NCBI GenBank assembly: GCA_017621695.1
Contig: JAGASP010000118.1
Location: 1 to 42,016 of the forward strand
DNA length: 42,016 nucleotides
Source: Clostridia bacterium
Lineage (GTDB): Bacteria; Bacillota; Clostridia; Oscillospirales; CAG-272
Reading direction: 5' to 3'
How positions within the stretch are numbered: position 1 is the first letter of the stretch; each line of letters begins with the position of its first letter. Made by a program: the position numbers and the translations under genes. Shown here in pieces: positions 7,392 to 14,604 of this stretch. The notes under the pieces were generated by a model. The model worked only from the letters and a program-made list of their open reading frames with translations, made no database searches and was not told where the DNA came from.

Positions 7392-7548
7392 CCCGACACA
7401 GATTATCCTTTATCACACCTCCGTAAGCCTTATCGAAAGGCTTGTAAAAAGAGGCGTTCTGACCGTCTCCGATTACAAGAAAGCCATTGACGTATTGAAC
7501 AAAAAGTACGGCATATCTTCGGATAGTATTTTCGCAGAAATCGCTTGA
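7321..7548 (+). CDS. SHOCT-domain small protein
   Basis: A 75-residue protein whose only in-frame ATG lies inside the previous gene, giving a 71-bp overlap; AAAGGAG at about 7303-7309 supports this start. The N-terminal 25 residues share bases with the zinc-finger gene in another frame. The C-terminal part ('LIERLVKRGVLTVSDYKKAIDVLNKKYG') is a SHOCT domain, a short helical pair with unknown or oligomerisation function, often found next to recombinase genes in Clostridia. It ends 60 bp before the first recombinase. Confidence 0.72.
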   Translation: METIVANTAVARVTLSPVARNPYDPTQIILYHTSVSLIERLVKRGVLTVSDYKKAIDVLNKKYGISSDSIFAEIA

Positions 7549-7608
7549 CTTTCGGGGCGTTTAGAGTGATATATATAGTACCTTATAAATGATACAAAGG
7601 AGGATTCT

Positions 7609-8871
7609 ATGACAAGAAAAATTGAGCAAGTGCGTTTTGCCGAAAGCGCACCCAAGAAAAAGCGAGTGGCAGCCTACGCCAGAGTCTCAAGCGGAAAAGA
7701 TGCGATGCTCCACTCGCTCTCGGCACAGGTCAGCTACTACAGCGACTACATCCAAAGCAACGGCTGGGAGTATGCAGGCGTTTATGCCGACGAGGCAATC
7801 ACCGGAACGAAGGACAAGCGTGACGGCTTTCAGAAGCTCCTCACCGAATGCCGTAAAGGCAACGTGGATATGGTCATCACCAAGTCCATCAGCCGTTTTG
7901 CAAGAAACACGGTCACGCTTCTCACCACGGTTCGTGAGCTCAAGGAGCTGGGCGTTGACGTATACTTCGAGGAACAGAACATCCATACAACGAGTGCCGA
8001 CGGAGAGCTGATGCTTACCATCCTCGCATCCTACGCCCAGGAGGAGAGCCTTTCGGTCAGCGAAAACACGAAGTGGCGTATCCGCAGAAACTTTGAAGAC
8101 GGCAAGCCTTGGAGCGGATTCGTCCTTGGTTATCGCTGTGAAAACGGACAGTATGTGATCGTCCCCGAGGAAGCCGAGGTGGTTCGGCGCATCTACCGCG
8201 AGTACCTTGAGGGCTTGGGAGCGACCGCCATTATGAAAGGACTTAACGATGACGGCATTCGCACAAGAACCGGAAAGCCGTGGCGCATCGGCGGCGTCCT
8301 CAAGATTCTGAAGAACTACAATTATACAGGCAATCTCCTGTTGCAAAAGACCTACAGCGAAAATCACCTCACCAAGCGTAAGCTGGTAAACAACGGAGAG
8401 CAACCGCAGTACCACGTTGCAGGGGCGCACGATGCCATCATCGACCTTGCCACCTGGGAGGCGGTACAGGACGAGATAGCAAGACGAGCCGAACAATATG
8501 CGCCTACAAAGAAGGCTTCTTCGTATCCGTTTACGGGACTGATCGTATGCGGTACCTGCGGAAAGCACTATAGGCGCAAAACCACGGCAAGCGGTATTAT
8601 TTGGGTCTGCACTACCTACAACACCTACGGCAAGAAAGGCTGTGCCTCCAAGGCGATACCGGAAAGTATTCTTTATGACCTGACCGCAGATATCCCTCTC
8701 GGTGATTTAACGGCTATCAGAGCCGAGAACGGTAACACCTTGGTGTTCTGCTGGGGGGACGGCACACAAGCCGTTAAACGATGGAAAGACCGCTCCCGTG
8801 CCGAGAGCTGGACGGAAGAAATGAAAGAAGCCGCCCGACAGAAGACCCTGGCACGGACGGCAAATAAGTAA
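7609..8871 (+). CDS. Serine recombinase, shorter of a tandem pair
   Basis: A 420-residue large serine recombinase with ATG after AAAGGAGG. The resolvase domain begins at about 19 ('RVAAYARVSS'), with the nucleophile most likely S27. 'TKSISRFARN' at 91-100 is the conserved second arginine motif. The recombinase domain spans about 165-290, and a zinc ribbon has C314, C317, C334 and C345. The long C-terminal coiled coil of the partner is missing; instead about 70 residues end the protein. Such enzymes cut att sites through a phosphoserine link to integrate or excise DNA. It is followed 11 bp later by a longer recombinase, so both are probably needed. Confidence 0.95.
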   Translation: MTRKIEQVRFAESAPKKKRVAAYARVSSGKDAMLHSLSAQVSYYSDYIQSNGWEYAGVYADEAITGTKDKRDGFQKLLTECRKGNVDMVITKSISRFARNTVTLLTTVRELKELGVDVYFEEQNIHTTSADGELMLTILASYAQEESLSVSENTKWRIRRNFEDGKPWSGFVLGYRCENGQYVIVPEEAEVVRRIYREYLEGLGATAIMKGLNDDGIRTRTGKPWRIGGVLKILKNYNYTGNLLLQKTYSENHLTKRKLVNNGEQPQYHVAGAHDAIIDLATWEAVQDEIARRAEQYAPTKKASSYPFTGLIVCGTCGKHYRRKTTASGIIWVCTTYNTYGKKGCASKAIPESILYDLTADIPLGDLTAIRAENGNTLVFCWGDGTQAVKRWKDRSRAESWTEEMKEAARQKTLARTANK

Positions 8872-8882
8872 AGGAGGATACT

Positions 8883-10469
8883 ATGGTAGCCAAGAACGTA
8901 ACCGTTATTCCTGCGACCATAAGTCAACGCACACGAAAATCTACCGAGGCACGGACACGCCGAAGGGTTGCAGGATATGCCCGTGTGTCCACCGACAGCG
9001 ATGAACAGTTCACCTCTTATGAGGCACAGGTCGATTACTACACACAGTATATCAAGAACAACCCCGAATGGGAGTTCGTCAAAGTCTACACCGATGAAGG
9101 CATCTCCGGCACGAACACCAAGAAGCGTGAGGGCTTCAATCAAATGGTCGCAGATGCCGTTTCGGGCAAGATAGACCTTATCATTACCAAATCGGTCAGC
9201 CGTTTTGCAAGAAACACCGTGGACAGCTTGACCACCATACGAAAGCTTAAGGAAAAAGGCGTTGAGGTCTTCTTTGAAAAGGAGAACATATGGACGTTCG
9301 ATTCCAAGGGCGAGCTTCTTCTCACGATCATGTCAAGCCTTGCCCAGGAAGAGAGCCGTTCCATCTCCGAGAACATCACTTGGGGCAAGCGCAAGCAGTT
9401 TGCGGACGGCAAGGTCAGCCTTCCGTACAAGCAATTCCTCGGCTACCGAAAGGGCGCAAACGGTCTGCCCGAGATCGTCCCCGAGGAAGCGGAAATCGTA
9501 AGGCTCATATACCGAATGTTTATGGAAGGCAAGTCGCAGAGCTATATCGCCAAGTACCTGATGGACAATGACATTCCGTCACCAAGCGGTAAGAAGACCT
9601 GGCAGGTCAGCACCGTGGAAAGCATTCTTACAAACGAAAAGTACAAGGGCGATGCCAGGCTTCAGAAGACATTCACCACCGACTACCTCACAAAGAAGAT
9701 GAAAGTCAACGAGGGCGAGGTTCCACAGTACTATGTGGAGAACAGCCACCCCGCCATCATCGATGCAAAAGCGTGGGATATGGTACAGGGAGAGCTTCGC
9801 AGACGGAAGGAATCCTCACGGCGCACTACCTCACAAAGTCCCTTTTCCGGTAGGGTATTCTGCGGTGATTGCGGAGAGCAGTTCGGTCCCAAGGTATGGC
9901 ACTCCAACAGCCAATACCGCCGTGTGATATGGCAATGCAACCATAAGTTCAAGGGCGAGGAGAAATGCACTACGCCACACCTGACCGAGGATGCTCTCAA
10001 GGAGTATACGAGGCAAGCATTGAGCTTTCTCATCGAGAACCGCGAAGCCTTGATTGAGGACGGCAGACTTATAAAGCAAGCCCTCTCCGATCACACCGAA
10101 ATCGATGCCGAGCTTCGTGCGGTTGCCGAGGAGATGGAGGTAGTGGCAGGACTGATTGAGAAAAGCATCGCCACCAATGCGATAACGGCTCTTGACCAGG
10201 ACGAATACGCCAAAACCTATGAGAGCCTTACCGAACGCTACACAACCTTGCAGAAGCGTTATACGACTCTCACACGGCAGAGGGAGGATAAGCAATTCAA
10301 GGCGGATGAGCTTAGCGGATTCCTCTTTGAGCTTGGCGAGCTTGACCTTCTCGATACCGAATGGAAGGACAGCCGATTTCGCGCCACCGTTGAGCGCATC
10401 ACCGTCCACAATGACGGACGGCTTGTGTTCACCTTCACGAACGGCAGCGAGGTGACGGTGATGATGTAA
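8883..10469 (+). CDS. Large serine recombinase, longer of a tandem pair
   Basis: A 528-residue large serine recombinase with start ATG after AAAGGAGG. The catalytic domain opens with 'GYARVSTDSDEQ' (nucleophile S36), followed by 'TKSVSRFARN' at 102-111. The recombinase DNA-binding domain lies at about 175-305. A zinc ribbon has C327, C330, C352 and C362. A coiled coil at about 395-490 is the part that controls synapsis direction in this family. It is full-length and similar to the first recombinase in the N-terminal half, so the pair looks like an old duplication that split roles. It ends the island operon and is followed by a terminator. Confidence 0.95.
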   Translation: MVAKNVTVIPATISQRTRKSTEARTRRRVAGYARVSTDSDEQFTSYEAQVDYYTQYIKNNPEWEFVKVYTDEGISGTNTKKREGFNQMVADAVSGKIDLIITKSVSRFARNTVDSLTTIRKLKEKGVEVFFEKENIWTFDSKGELLLTIMSSLAQEESRSISENITWGKRKQFADGKVSLPYKQFLGYRKGANGLPEIVPEEAEIVRLIYRMFMEGKSQSYIAKYLMDNDIPSPSGKKTWQVSTVESILTNEKYKGDARLQKTFTTDYLTKKMKVNEGEVPQYYVENSHPAIIDAKAWDMVQGELRRRKESSRRTTSQSPFSGRVFCGDCGEQFGPKVWHSNSQYRRVIWQCNHKFKGEEKCTTPHLTEDALKEYTRQALSFLIENREALIEDGRLIKQALSDHTEIDAELRAVAEEMEVVAGLIEKSIATNAITALDQDEYAKTYESLTERYTTLQKRYTTLTRQREDKQFKADELSGFLFELGELDLLDTEWKDSRFRATVERITVHNDGRLVFTFTNGSEVTVMM

Positions 10470-10485
10470 TGAAGTTTGCAAATGA

Positions 10486-10520
10486 AGAGTCGGCTACTAC
10501 GGTGGTCGGCTCTTTTTTTT
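10486..10520 (+). terminator. Terminator after the recombinases
   Basis: A stem of AGAGTCGGC with GTCGGCTCT, using G-U pairs, is followed by eight T. It closes the rightward island operon. The island end and attachment core should lie at or near here but cannot be fixed without an empty-site comparison. Confidence 0.85.
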
Positions 10521-10532
10521 GCTTTCAGAAGA

Positions 10533-10561
10533 TTGAAAAATTCATAAAAAAGTGGTATAAT
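10533..10561 (+). promoter_or_regulatory. Promoter of the NERD gene
   Basis: TTGAAA at 10533-10538 and TATAAT at 10556-10561 have a 17-bp spacer. The start point would be near 10568, giving a short leader of about 24 nt. Confidence 0.88.
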
Positions 10562-10591
10562 AAACGTATTAAATACCGAAGGAGGTATCCC

Positions 10592-11455
10592 GTGGGAATT
10601 CGAGCGTTTTTTCATAAAATCAAAATGGGCTTTGTACGAGCCGGGGAGTCCTCCATTCCGTATGTCAATGAGGCGAAGCGTTACGGTAATTACGGTGAGG
10701 ATGAATTTACATATAGACTCCGCAGAGAGCTTCCTTCGTGTAAAATTAAAAGAAATGTAGTCATTTCAACACCAGATGGCAATGCAGAAATTGACTGCCT
10801 GGTTCTCCATAATAATAAGCTTTTTGCTATAGAGGTCAAGCGTTGGAAGGGATGTCTGACCGAACGAGATGATGGCTTTTTGCAAGAAAAAACGGACAGG
10901 TGGACGGGAGAGATGCATACAAAGCTGCTGAAATCACCATTCAAACAACTTGGAAGAGCCATATACCTTTTGCGAAAGCAAATCCCCCTTAAAGCGTGGG
11001 TGAATGCCATTGTGTTCTTTGAGGATGATGAGCTTGAGTCGGTTTCCGCTTTTTCGGATAACGTATGGTTTGATCGCTATCAAGACCTTGTGGATTATAT
11101 CAGCAATGACGGCAAGGCTTCTTTCGGCACAAGTGCAAATGACTTTTTTGAAAAATGTGTTCCCGCCGACTACCTATATGCCAACGCTTGGGGAAAGTCC
11201 TTGCATTGTATTATCAACCGAGCCACATTGCGATTTGAAACTCCCCAAGGTAATATTTCTGCGGACAATATCGTTTTCATCCGCATCTCCCACCATTGGT
11301 CATATGACGAGTTACATATCACTATGACGGGCGGCTCGGTAAGAACTATAACTTTGGAAAATGCAAAAATTCAAGTCAGCGATAACGGTCGTATCAGCAC
11401 CTACGCTTTATGCAAATTGGATTATATTGAGTTGGGCAGAACGCTAAATCAGTAA
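10592..11455 (+). CDS. NERD-domain (nuclease-related) protein
   Basis: The frame is open from 10469, but the promoter at 10533-10561 and GGAGG at 10581-10585 place the start at GTG 10592, giving 287 residues. Residues 33-86 hold the NERD signature: 'NYGEDEF' (E36), 'GNAEIDCLV' (D68) and 'FAIEVKRWKG' (E81, K83). This matches the catalytic pattern of the PD-(D/E)xK nuclease superfamily. The second half, from about 200, is an extra beta-rich domain with no name that I know. NERD proteins are thought to process DNA or RNA and are common as accessory genes, often in defence regions. It is single, with its own promoter and terminator, next to the island edge. Whether it is island cargo or chromosomal is open. 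Confidence 0.85.
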   Translation: MGIRAFFHKIKMGFVRAGESSIPYVNEAKRYGNYGEDEFTYRLRRELPSCKIKRNVVISTPDGNAEIDCLVLHNNKLFAIEVKRWKGCLTERDDGFLQEKTDRWTGEMHTKLLKSPFKQLGRAIYLLRKQIPLKAWVNAIVFFEDDELESVSAFSDNVWFDRYQDLVDYISNDGKASFGTSANDFFEKCVPADYLYANAWGKSLHCIINRATLRFETPQGNISADNIVFIRISHHWSYDELHITMTGGSVRTITLENAKIQVSDNGRISTYALCKLDYIELGRTLNQ

Positions 11456-11488
11456 TTTAACGAATACCAATCTTTTAACGATAGGAAG

Positions 11489-11519
11489 GCACTACACCTT
11501 GACGGGGAGTAGTGCTTTT
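11489..11519 (+). terminator. Terminator after the NERD gene
   Basis: GCACTAC pairs with GTAGTGC across a 13-nt loop, followed by TTTTCT. Confidence 0.75.
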
Positions 11520-11584
11520 CTGCATTTTGAGTCATCCGAGGCACAACATATAGGCACCGCAAATACCGAAATGCATCACCAAAG

Positions 11585-11674
11585 AGAAAAAGCCCTTGAT
11601 TTACAAGGACTTTCGACTAATATTTAACGATAAAAAGAAAACAGTAGGTCGATACGATTGTATCAATCTACTGT
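11585..11674 (-). terminator. Two tandem terminators behind tRNA-Leu
   Basis: Reading leftward from the tRNA, a 15-bp stem (11660-11674 with 11641-11655, two mismatches or wobbles) is followed by TTTTCTTTTT. A second hairpin (GTCCTTG with CAAGGGC) at about 11590-11608 is followed by TTTTTCTCTTT. Both end leftward transcription. Confidence 0.8.
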
Positions 11675-11682
11675 TCCTTATT

Positions 11683-11769
11683 TGGTGCGGGCAAGAGGAC
11701 TTGAACCTCCACCGAGTTGCCCCGACTAGAACCTGAATCTAGCGCGTCTGCCAATTCCGCCATGCCCGC
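11683..11769 (-). tRNA. tRNA-Leu (anticodon CAG)
   Basis: The minus strand shows an 87-nt tRNA with encoded CCA end. The acceptor stem is GCGGGCA paired with TGCCCGC. The D-arm region reads GGCGGAATTGGCAGACGCG, the anticodon stem-loop is CTAGA-TTCAGGT-TCTAG, the variable arm is long as in class II tRNAs, and the T-arm contains GGTTCAAGTCC. Anticodon CAG reads the leucine codon CUG. A consensus promoter precedes it and terminators follow, so it is a single-gene unit. Confidence 0.97.
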
Positions 11770-11791
11770 ATATGTTTTTACAACGGTCTGT

Positions 11792-11820
11792 ATTATATCA
11801 CAAAACGCCGGGTTTGTCAA
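11792..11820 (-). promoter_or_regulatory. Promoter of tRNA-Leu
   Basis: On the minus strand TTGACA (11815-11820) and TATAAT (11792-11797) are perfect consensus boxes with a 17-bp spacer, 22 bp upstream of the mature tRNA. Confidence 0.93.
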
Positions 11821-11968
11821 TATGTTTTGATAAAATTTATTCCGTATCATCTTGCTACTCGCCCGATAGAAAAGGACGCTCTTTTCAGCACGCCCATATA
11901 TCCATTATATCATAGTTTTTTTGATTTGTAAAGGGGTTAATTTAAATAGTGAACAAATTTCTGCATTG

Positions 11969-11989
11969 TGCACAAAAATATTTTGTGCA
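11969..11989. promoter_or_regulatory. Perfect operator-like palindrome
   Basis: TGCACAAAA and TTTTGTGCA flank a 3-bp centre. The palindrome lies 19 bp upstream of the -35 box at 12008, which fits binding by a dimeric regulator. The protein is not known. Confidence 0.5.
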
Positions 11990-12007
11990 TTTCTTATAAT
12001 TTGCCTA

Positions 12008-12036
12008 TTGCAAAATCACTTTGTTTATGCTATACT
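12008..12036 (+). promoter_or_regulatory. Promoter of the broken small gene
   Basis: TTGCAA (12008-12013) and TATACT (12031-12036) have a 17-bp spacer. Confidence 0.7.
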
Positions 12037-12060
12037 ATAGGTGCAAGGAGGTAAAGACCA

Positions 12061-12330
12061 ATGGGCTAAGAAAACAAGACTTCTTAAAACAAGAAAAGAT
12101 CTGAAGAAGCTCAAGAAAAAAACAAATCGGTAGAAAAGGTGCAGGGTGTAGTGCATCAAACAGATTTGATGATCGGCGCGTACGAGCCGTTAGCAGTTAT
12201 TGAAATTCTGCAGATCAACTTGAAACGAAGTCACAAACAAACAAAATTCGCCTTTGGAGCATCAACACAGCTGAACAACGGTGTTCTTGTTAAAGAAAAT
12301 GGAGTAAAAATTTGGTTTATGTGTGTGTAA
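12061..12330 (+). pseudogene. Small broken gene with intact expression signals
   Basis: A good promoter and AAGGAGG at about 12045-12051 lead to ATG at 12061, but the frame stops at once (ATG GGC TAA). Moving one base gives a Lys-rich start (AKKTRLLKTRKDLKKLKKK) that ends at 12132. A third frame stays open from about 12087 to 12330 and encodes 'AVIEILQINL', 'KFAFGASTQL' and 'VLVKENGVKIWF', which looks like real protein. The simplest reading is a gene hit by one or two frameshifts. The alternative is a two-codon start-stop leader followed by a separate reading frame. No family is recognised. A strong terminator at 12398 ends the unit. Confidence 0.4.
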
Positions 12331-12397
12331 AATCAGATGCAAAGGCAGACAACAGAAAGAGAGGATCACAAAAGATGTTAGATATCAAGAATCATCA

Positions 12398-12450
12398 GAA
12401 GTGACCCTTGATTGTGAGTACAGGCACAGTCAAGGGTCACTTCGTTTTTT
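12398..12450 (+). terminator. Strong terminator
   Basis: A perfect 14-bp stem (12398-12411 with 12430-12443) is followed by G and six T. It closes the unit that starts at 12008. Confidence 0.92.
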
Positions 12451-12549
12451 GCTTTCTTGGCATCTCTGCCTTCCCTTTTCCCGCCGAATCAACAACACCT
12501 TCTTTGGTATTTTGTTACCCACAATGATTGTATTGCATGGACAATATAC

Positions 12550-12582
12550 AAAAACGAGCCGATCGCCAACGGCTCGTTTTTA
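12550..12582 (-). terminator. Bidirectional terminator
   Basis: AAAACGAGCCG pairs with CGGCTCGTTTT around a short loop, with T-runs on both strands. It lies 11 bp beyond the stop codon of the leftward isomerase-like gene. Confidence 0.85.
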
Positions 12583-12592
12583 TATACGCGGT

Positions 12593-13504
12593 TTATGCTT
12601 CGAAGCAACCGTAAGACTCCAAAATATGCTTGCCCACGCGGTACATCAAGGCTTCCATATCCTGTTGCATCTCAACCGTCGGCTCGCGGAGACGGCGCTC
12701 GCGGTTGTACTTGCGGCGGTTACCCAGCCAGTAGCGGTAGTGTCTGAGACAGCTGGACGCTTCAAAGGTCAACGGGCCTTTGAAACCGCAATCCAGAAGA
12801 CCGCACATGACGTCATCCATATTCATGGTACCCATGAAGGGGATCAGGTGCTCGTCAAGGCTGCCGCGGTTGTCATTGAGGTGGATCGCATAGAGGTCGG
12901 AGCCCAGCGCCATGAGCTCGTCATATTGGTCTCCTTCGATATTGCCGTGTCCCGTGTCCCAACAGGCGTGGAACAGCGGATGATCGACGTATCGGACAAA
13001 CTCCTTCATATCCGCACCGTTGAAAAAACCGTAGTTTTCTCCCATGTTGGCGTGGGTGGTGTTTTCGGTCAGTACGTTGACGCCGGTCTCCTCCATTACG
13101 GGAAACAGCCTGCGATAAAAAGCAGCATTTTTCTCGAAATATTCCTCTTTCCCCACCCCGGGAGCCCAACCGGAGTGTACCACAACGTTGGGGATCCCCA
13201 GCGCGGCGCAGACCTCCAAGGTACGGGCCGTGACGTCAAAAAGCTCGTCCACGGTTTCCTCCTTCATGGGATTTCCGCCGGGAGCGTGCGCTTGCACAAA
13301 GGTCACACCCAGACGGTCGGCATCTTGCAAGAGGCTGTTTGTTACTGAGCGCCAATCGTCGGACACTAAAAGAGATTTATGGTCGGACACGGTATAGAGA
13401 TTCAGGTCAACGCAGGAAAAGCCTGCAGCGCGGATGCGTGTGAGGCATTCCGTATAGCTGCTGCCATAGCTGTCAAAATCGGCCGTGGTTGTTGCCAGTT
13501 TCAT
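12593..13504 (-). CDS. Sugar phosphate isomerase/epimerase-like TIM-barrel protein
   Basis: The start was moved from 13624 to ATG at 13504, which has AGGAGG 8 bp upstream; this gives 303 residues. It is a xylose-isomerase-like TIM barrel of the AP-endonuclease-2 superfamily. Likely metal ligands are visible: E147 ('VLTENTTH'), D183 and H186 ('CWDTGH'), H208 ('AIHLNDN') and E248 ('LTFEAS'). Members isomerise or epimerise sugars or polyols such as myo-inositol derivatives and ketohexoses. The substrate is not clear from sequence. It is the second gene of a two-gene unit with the YwaF-like membrane protein (19-bp gap). Confidence 0.88.
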   Translation of the reverse strand: MKLATTTADFDSYGSSYTECLTRIRAAGFSCVDLNLYTVSDHKSLLVSDDWRSVTNSLLQDADRLGVTFVQAHAPGGNPMKEETVDELFDVTARTLEVCAALGIPNVVVHSGWAPGVGKEEYFEKNAAFYRRLFPVMEETGVNVLTENTTHANMGENYGFFNGADMKEFVRYVDHPLFHACWDTGHGNIEGDQYDELMALGSDLYAIHLNDNRGSLDEHLIPFMGTMNMDDVMCGLLDCGFKGPLTFEASSCLRHYRYWLGNRRKYNRERRLREPTVEMQQDMEALMYRVGKHILESYGCFEA

Positions 13505-13523
13505 AAACAAATACCTCCTGAAA

Positions 13524-14333
13524 TCAAGACTTGATGCCGGGCAATTGTCTTTCAGACCGCTTGCTTCGGATGAAAAAGACGACCAAATAAAACAATGTGA
13601 TGTAGAGAAGGAACAGTGCGACAACGATCAGCGGGTACAGGATCTTGTTTCCATTGACGAGATTGTAGAAGATTTGATAGGGGGTGCCGTCGTCTCGCAT
13701 CAGGAACATATAGTTCAGATACAATTCGCCGTCGGCGTTCCGAACGGTACTGTTGACGATGTATGCGGCGGCGCAAAATCCACCGAGGATCCCAAAGGTA
13801 ATGGGCATATTTTTCTTTTTCATACCGGACATTCCGGAAATGCCTATATAGAGAGACGCAAAACCGGATATGGAATGCGTGATACCCGAGATGACGTTGG
13901 GAAAGGAAAGAACGGGATATGCGGCATAATTCTGGCCGGCACCGTAGGTGCCAAACACCGCGCCCAGCATACCAAAGATCAAAACGAAATCCAAAGCGGC
14001 ATCGCGGAGTCTTCCCTTGGAAAAAGCGGCCAGAGGAATGGCGATGAGTTGGATACTGCACAGGAACAACGGAAGCTCGCTGACCCAGATCATGGGATTG
14101 CTGTCTCGTACACCGAAAAATACGATCTTGAAGATCTCAAGGCTGTCAATGAGGATCGCCGTGATGATCAGAACCGAATTTTTCTCCCGATATGTTTTGC
14201 TTTTTTGCCTGAGCCCTACAAAAATGGCAAGACCAATCAGTATGACCATCAAAGAAGAAACAAAGGTCAAGTGCTGCCAGGACAGGTATCCTTCGGCGGG
14301 AAGATAGCCGCCGATGCCGAAAAATGCTTTCAT
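13524..14333 (-). CDS. YwaF/TIGR02206-family integral membrane protein
   Basis: A 269-residue protein with about seven hydrophobic segments, among them 'LTFVSSLMVILIGLAIFVG', 'VLIITAILIDSL', 'LPLFLCSIQLIAIPLAAF' and 'ILYPLIVVALFLLYITLFYL'. The E-LPLF-C and G-H-S patterns resemble the YwaF group of uncharacterised membrane proteins. AAAGGAG lies 10 bp before the ATG. It is the first gene of the leftward pair. No transport or enzyme role is established for the family. Confidence 0.78.
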   Translation of the reverse strand: MKAFFGIGGYLPAEGYLSWQHLTFVSSLMVILIGLAIFVGLRQKSKTYREKNSVLIITAILIDSLEIFKIVFFGVRDSNPMIWVSELPLFLCSIQLIAIPLAAFSKGRLRDAALDFVLIFGMLGAVFGTYGAGQNYAAYPVLSFPNVISGITHSISGFASLYIGISGMSGMKKKNMPITFGILGGFCAAAYIVNSTVRNADGELYLNYMFLMRDDGTPYQIFYNLVNGNKILYPLIVVALFLLYITLFYLVVFFIRSKRSERQLPGIKS

Positions 14334-14413
14334 TTCGATGCTACGCTCCTTTGGTATATTGCGCGCAAATGATGCGCCGACGAAAAATGTCGGATTACAG
14401 ATATATTTATCAT

Positions 14414-14422
14414 ATTATATCA
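14414..14422 (-). promoter_or_regulatory. Extended -10 promoter candidate
   Basis: TGATATAAT on the minus strand is an extended -10 element 81 bp upstream of the YwaF-like gene. No good -35 box is seen at 17 bp, so this is tentative. Confidence 0.4.
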
Positions 14423-14525
14423 AAATATTTTGCAATATAGTGAAAAACGAAAGAGATTTCATAAATTTTCACAAATTATATTGTACTGACATGTTGCCTT
14501 TTCCCTCGTTTTTTGTCAAAAAGTA

Positions 14526-14554
14526 TTGACAAAATTACACTTATTTGCTATAAT
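14526..14554 (+). promoter_or_regulatory. Consensus promoter for the Q/N-rich protein gene
   Basis: TTGACA (14526-14531) and TATAAT (14549-14554) match consensus with a 17-bp spacer. Transcription would start near 14561, about 44 nt before the ATG. Confidence 0.92.
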
Positions 14555-14604
14555 GTCGTTATCCTGTATCTGGATAATTCATCACTTCGAGAAAGGTGTT
14601 TGTT

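Noticed and set aside
10469-10591. N-terminal extension of the NERD protein from 10469
   Set aside because: The extra part would cross a terminator and the gene's own promoter; a strong ribosome site supports GTG at 10592.
11683-11769. tRNA-Leu as integration site of the island
   Set aside because: The island carries serine recombinases, which seldom use tRNA genes, and no duplicated tRNA end is seen at the left side.
11668-11850. 60-residue open frame over tRNA-Leu
   Set aside because: It is the translation of the tRNA gene and its promoter.
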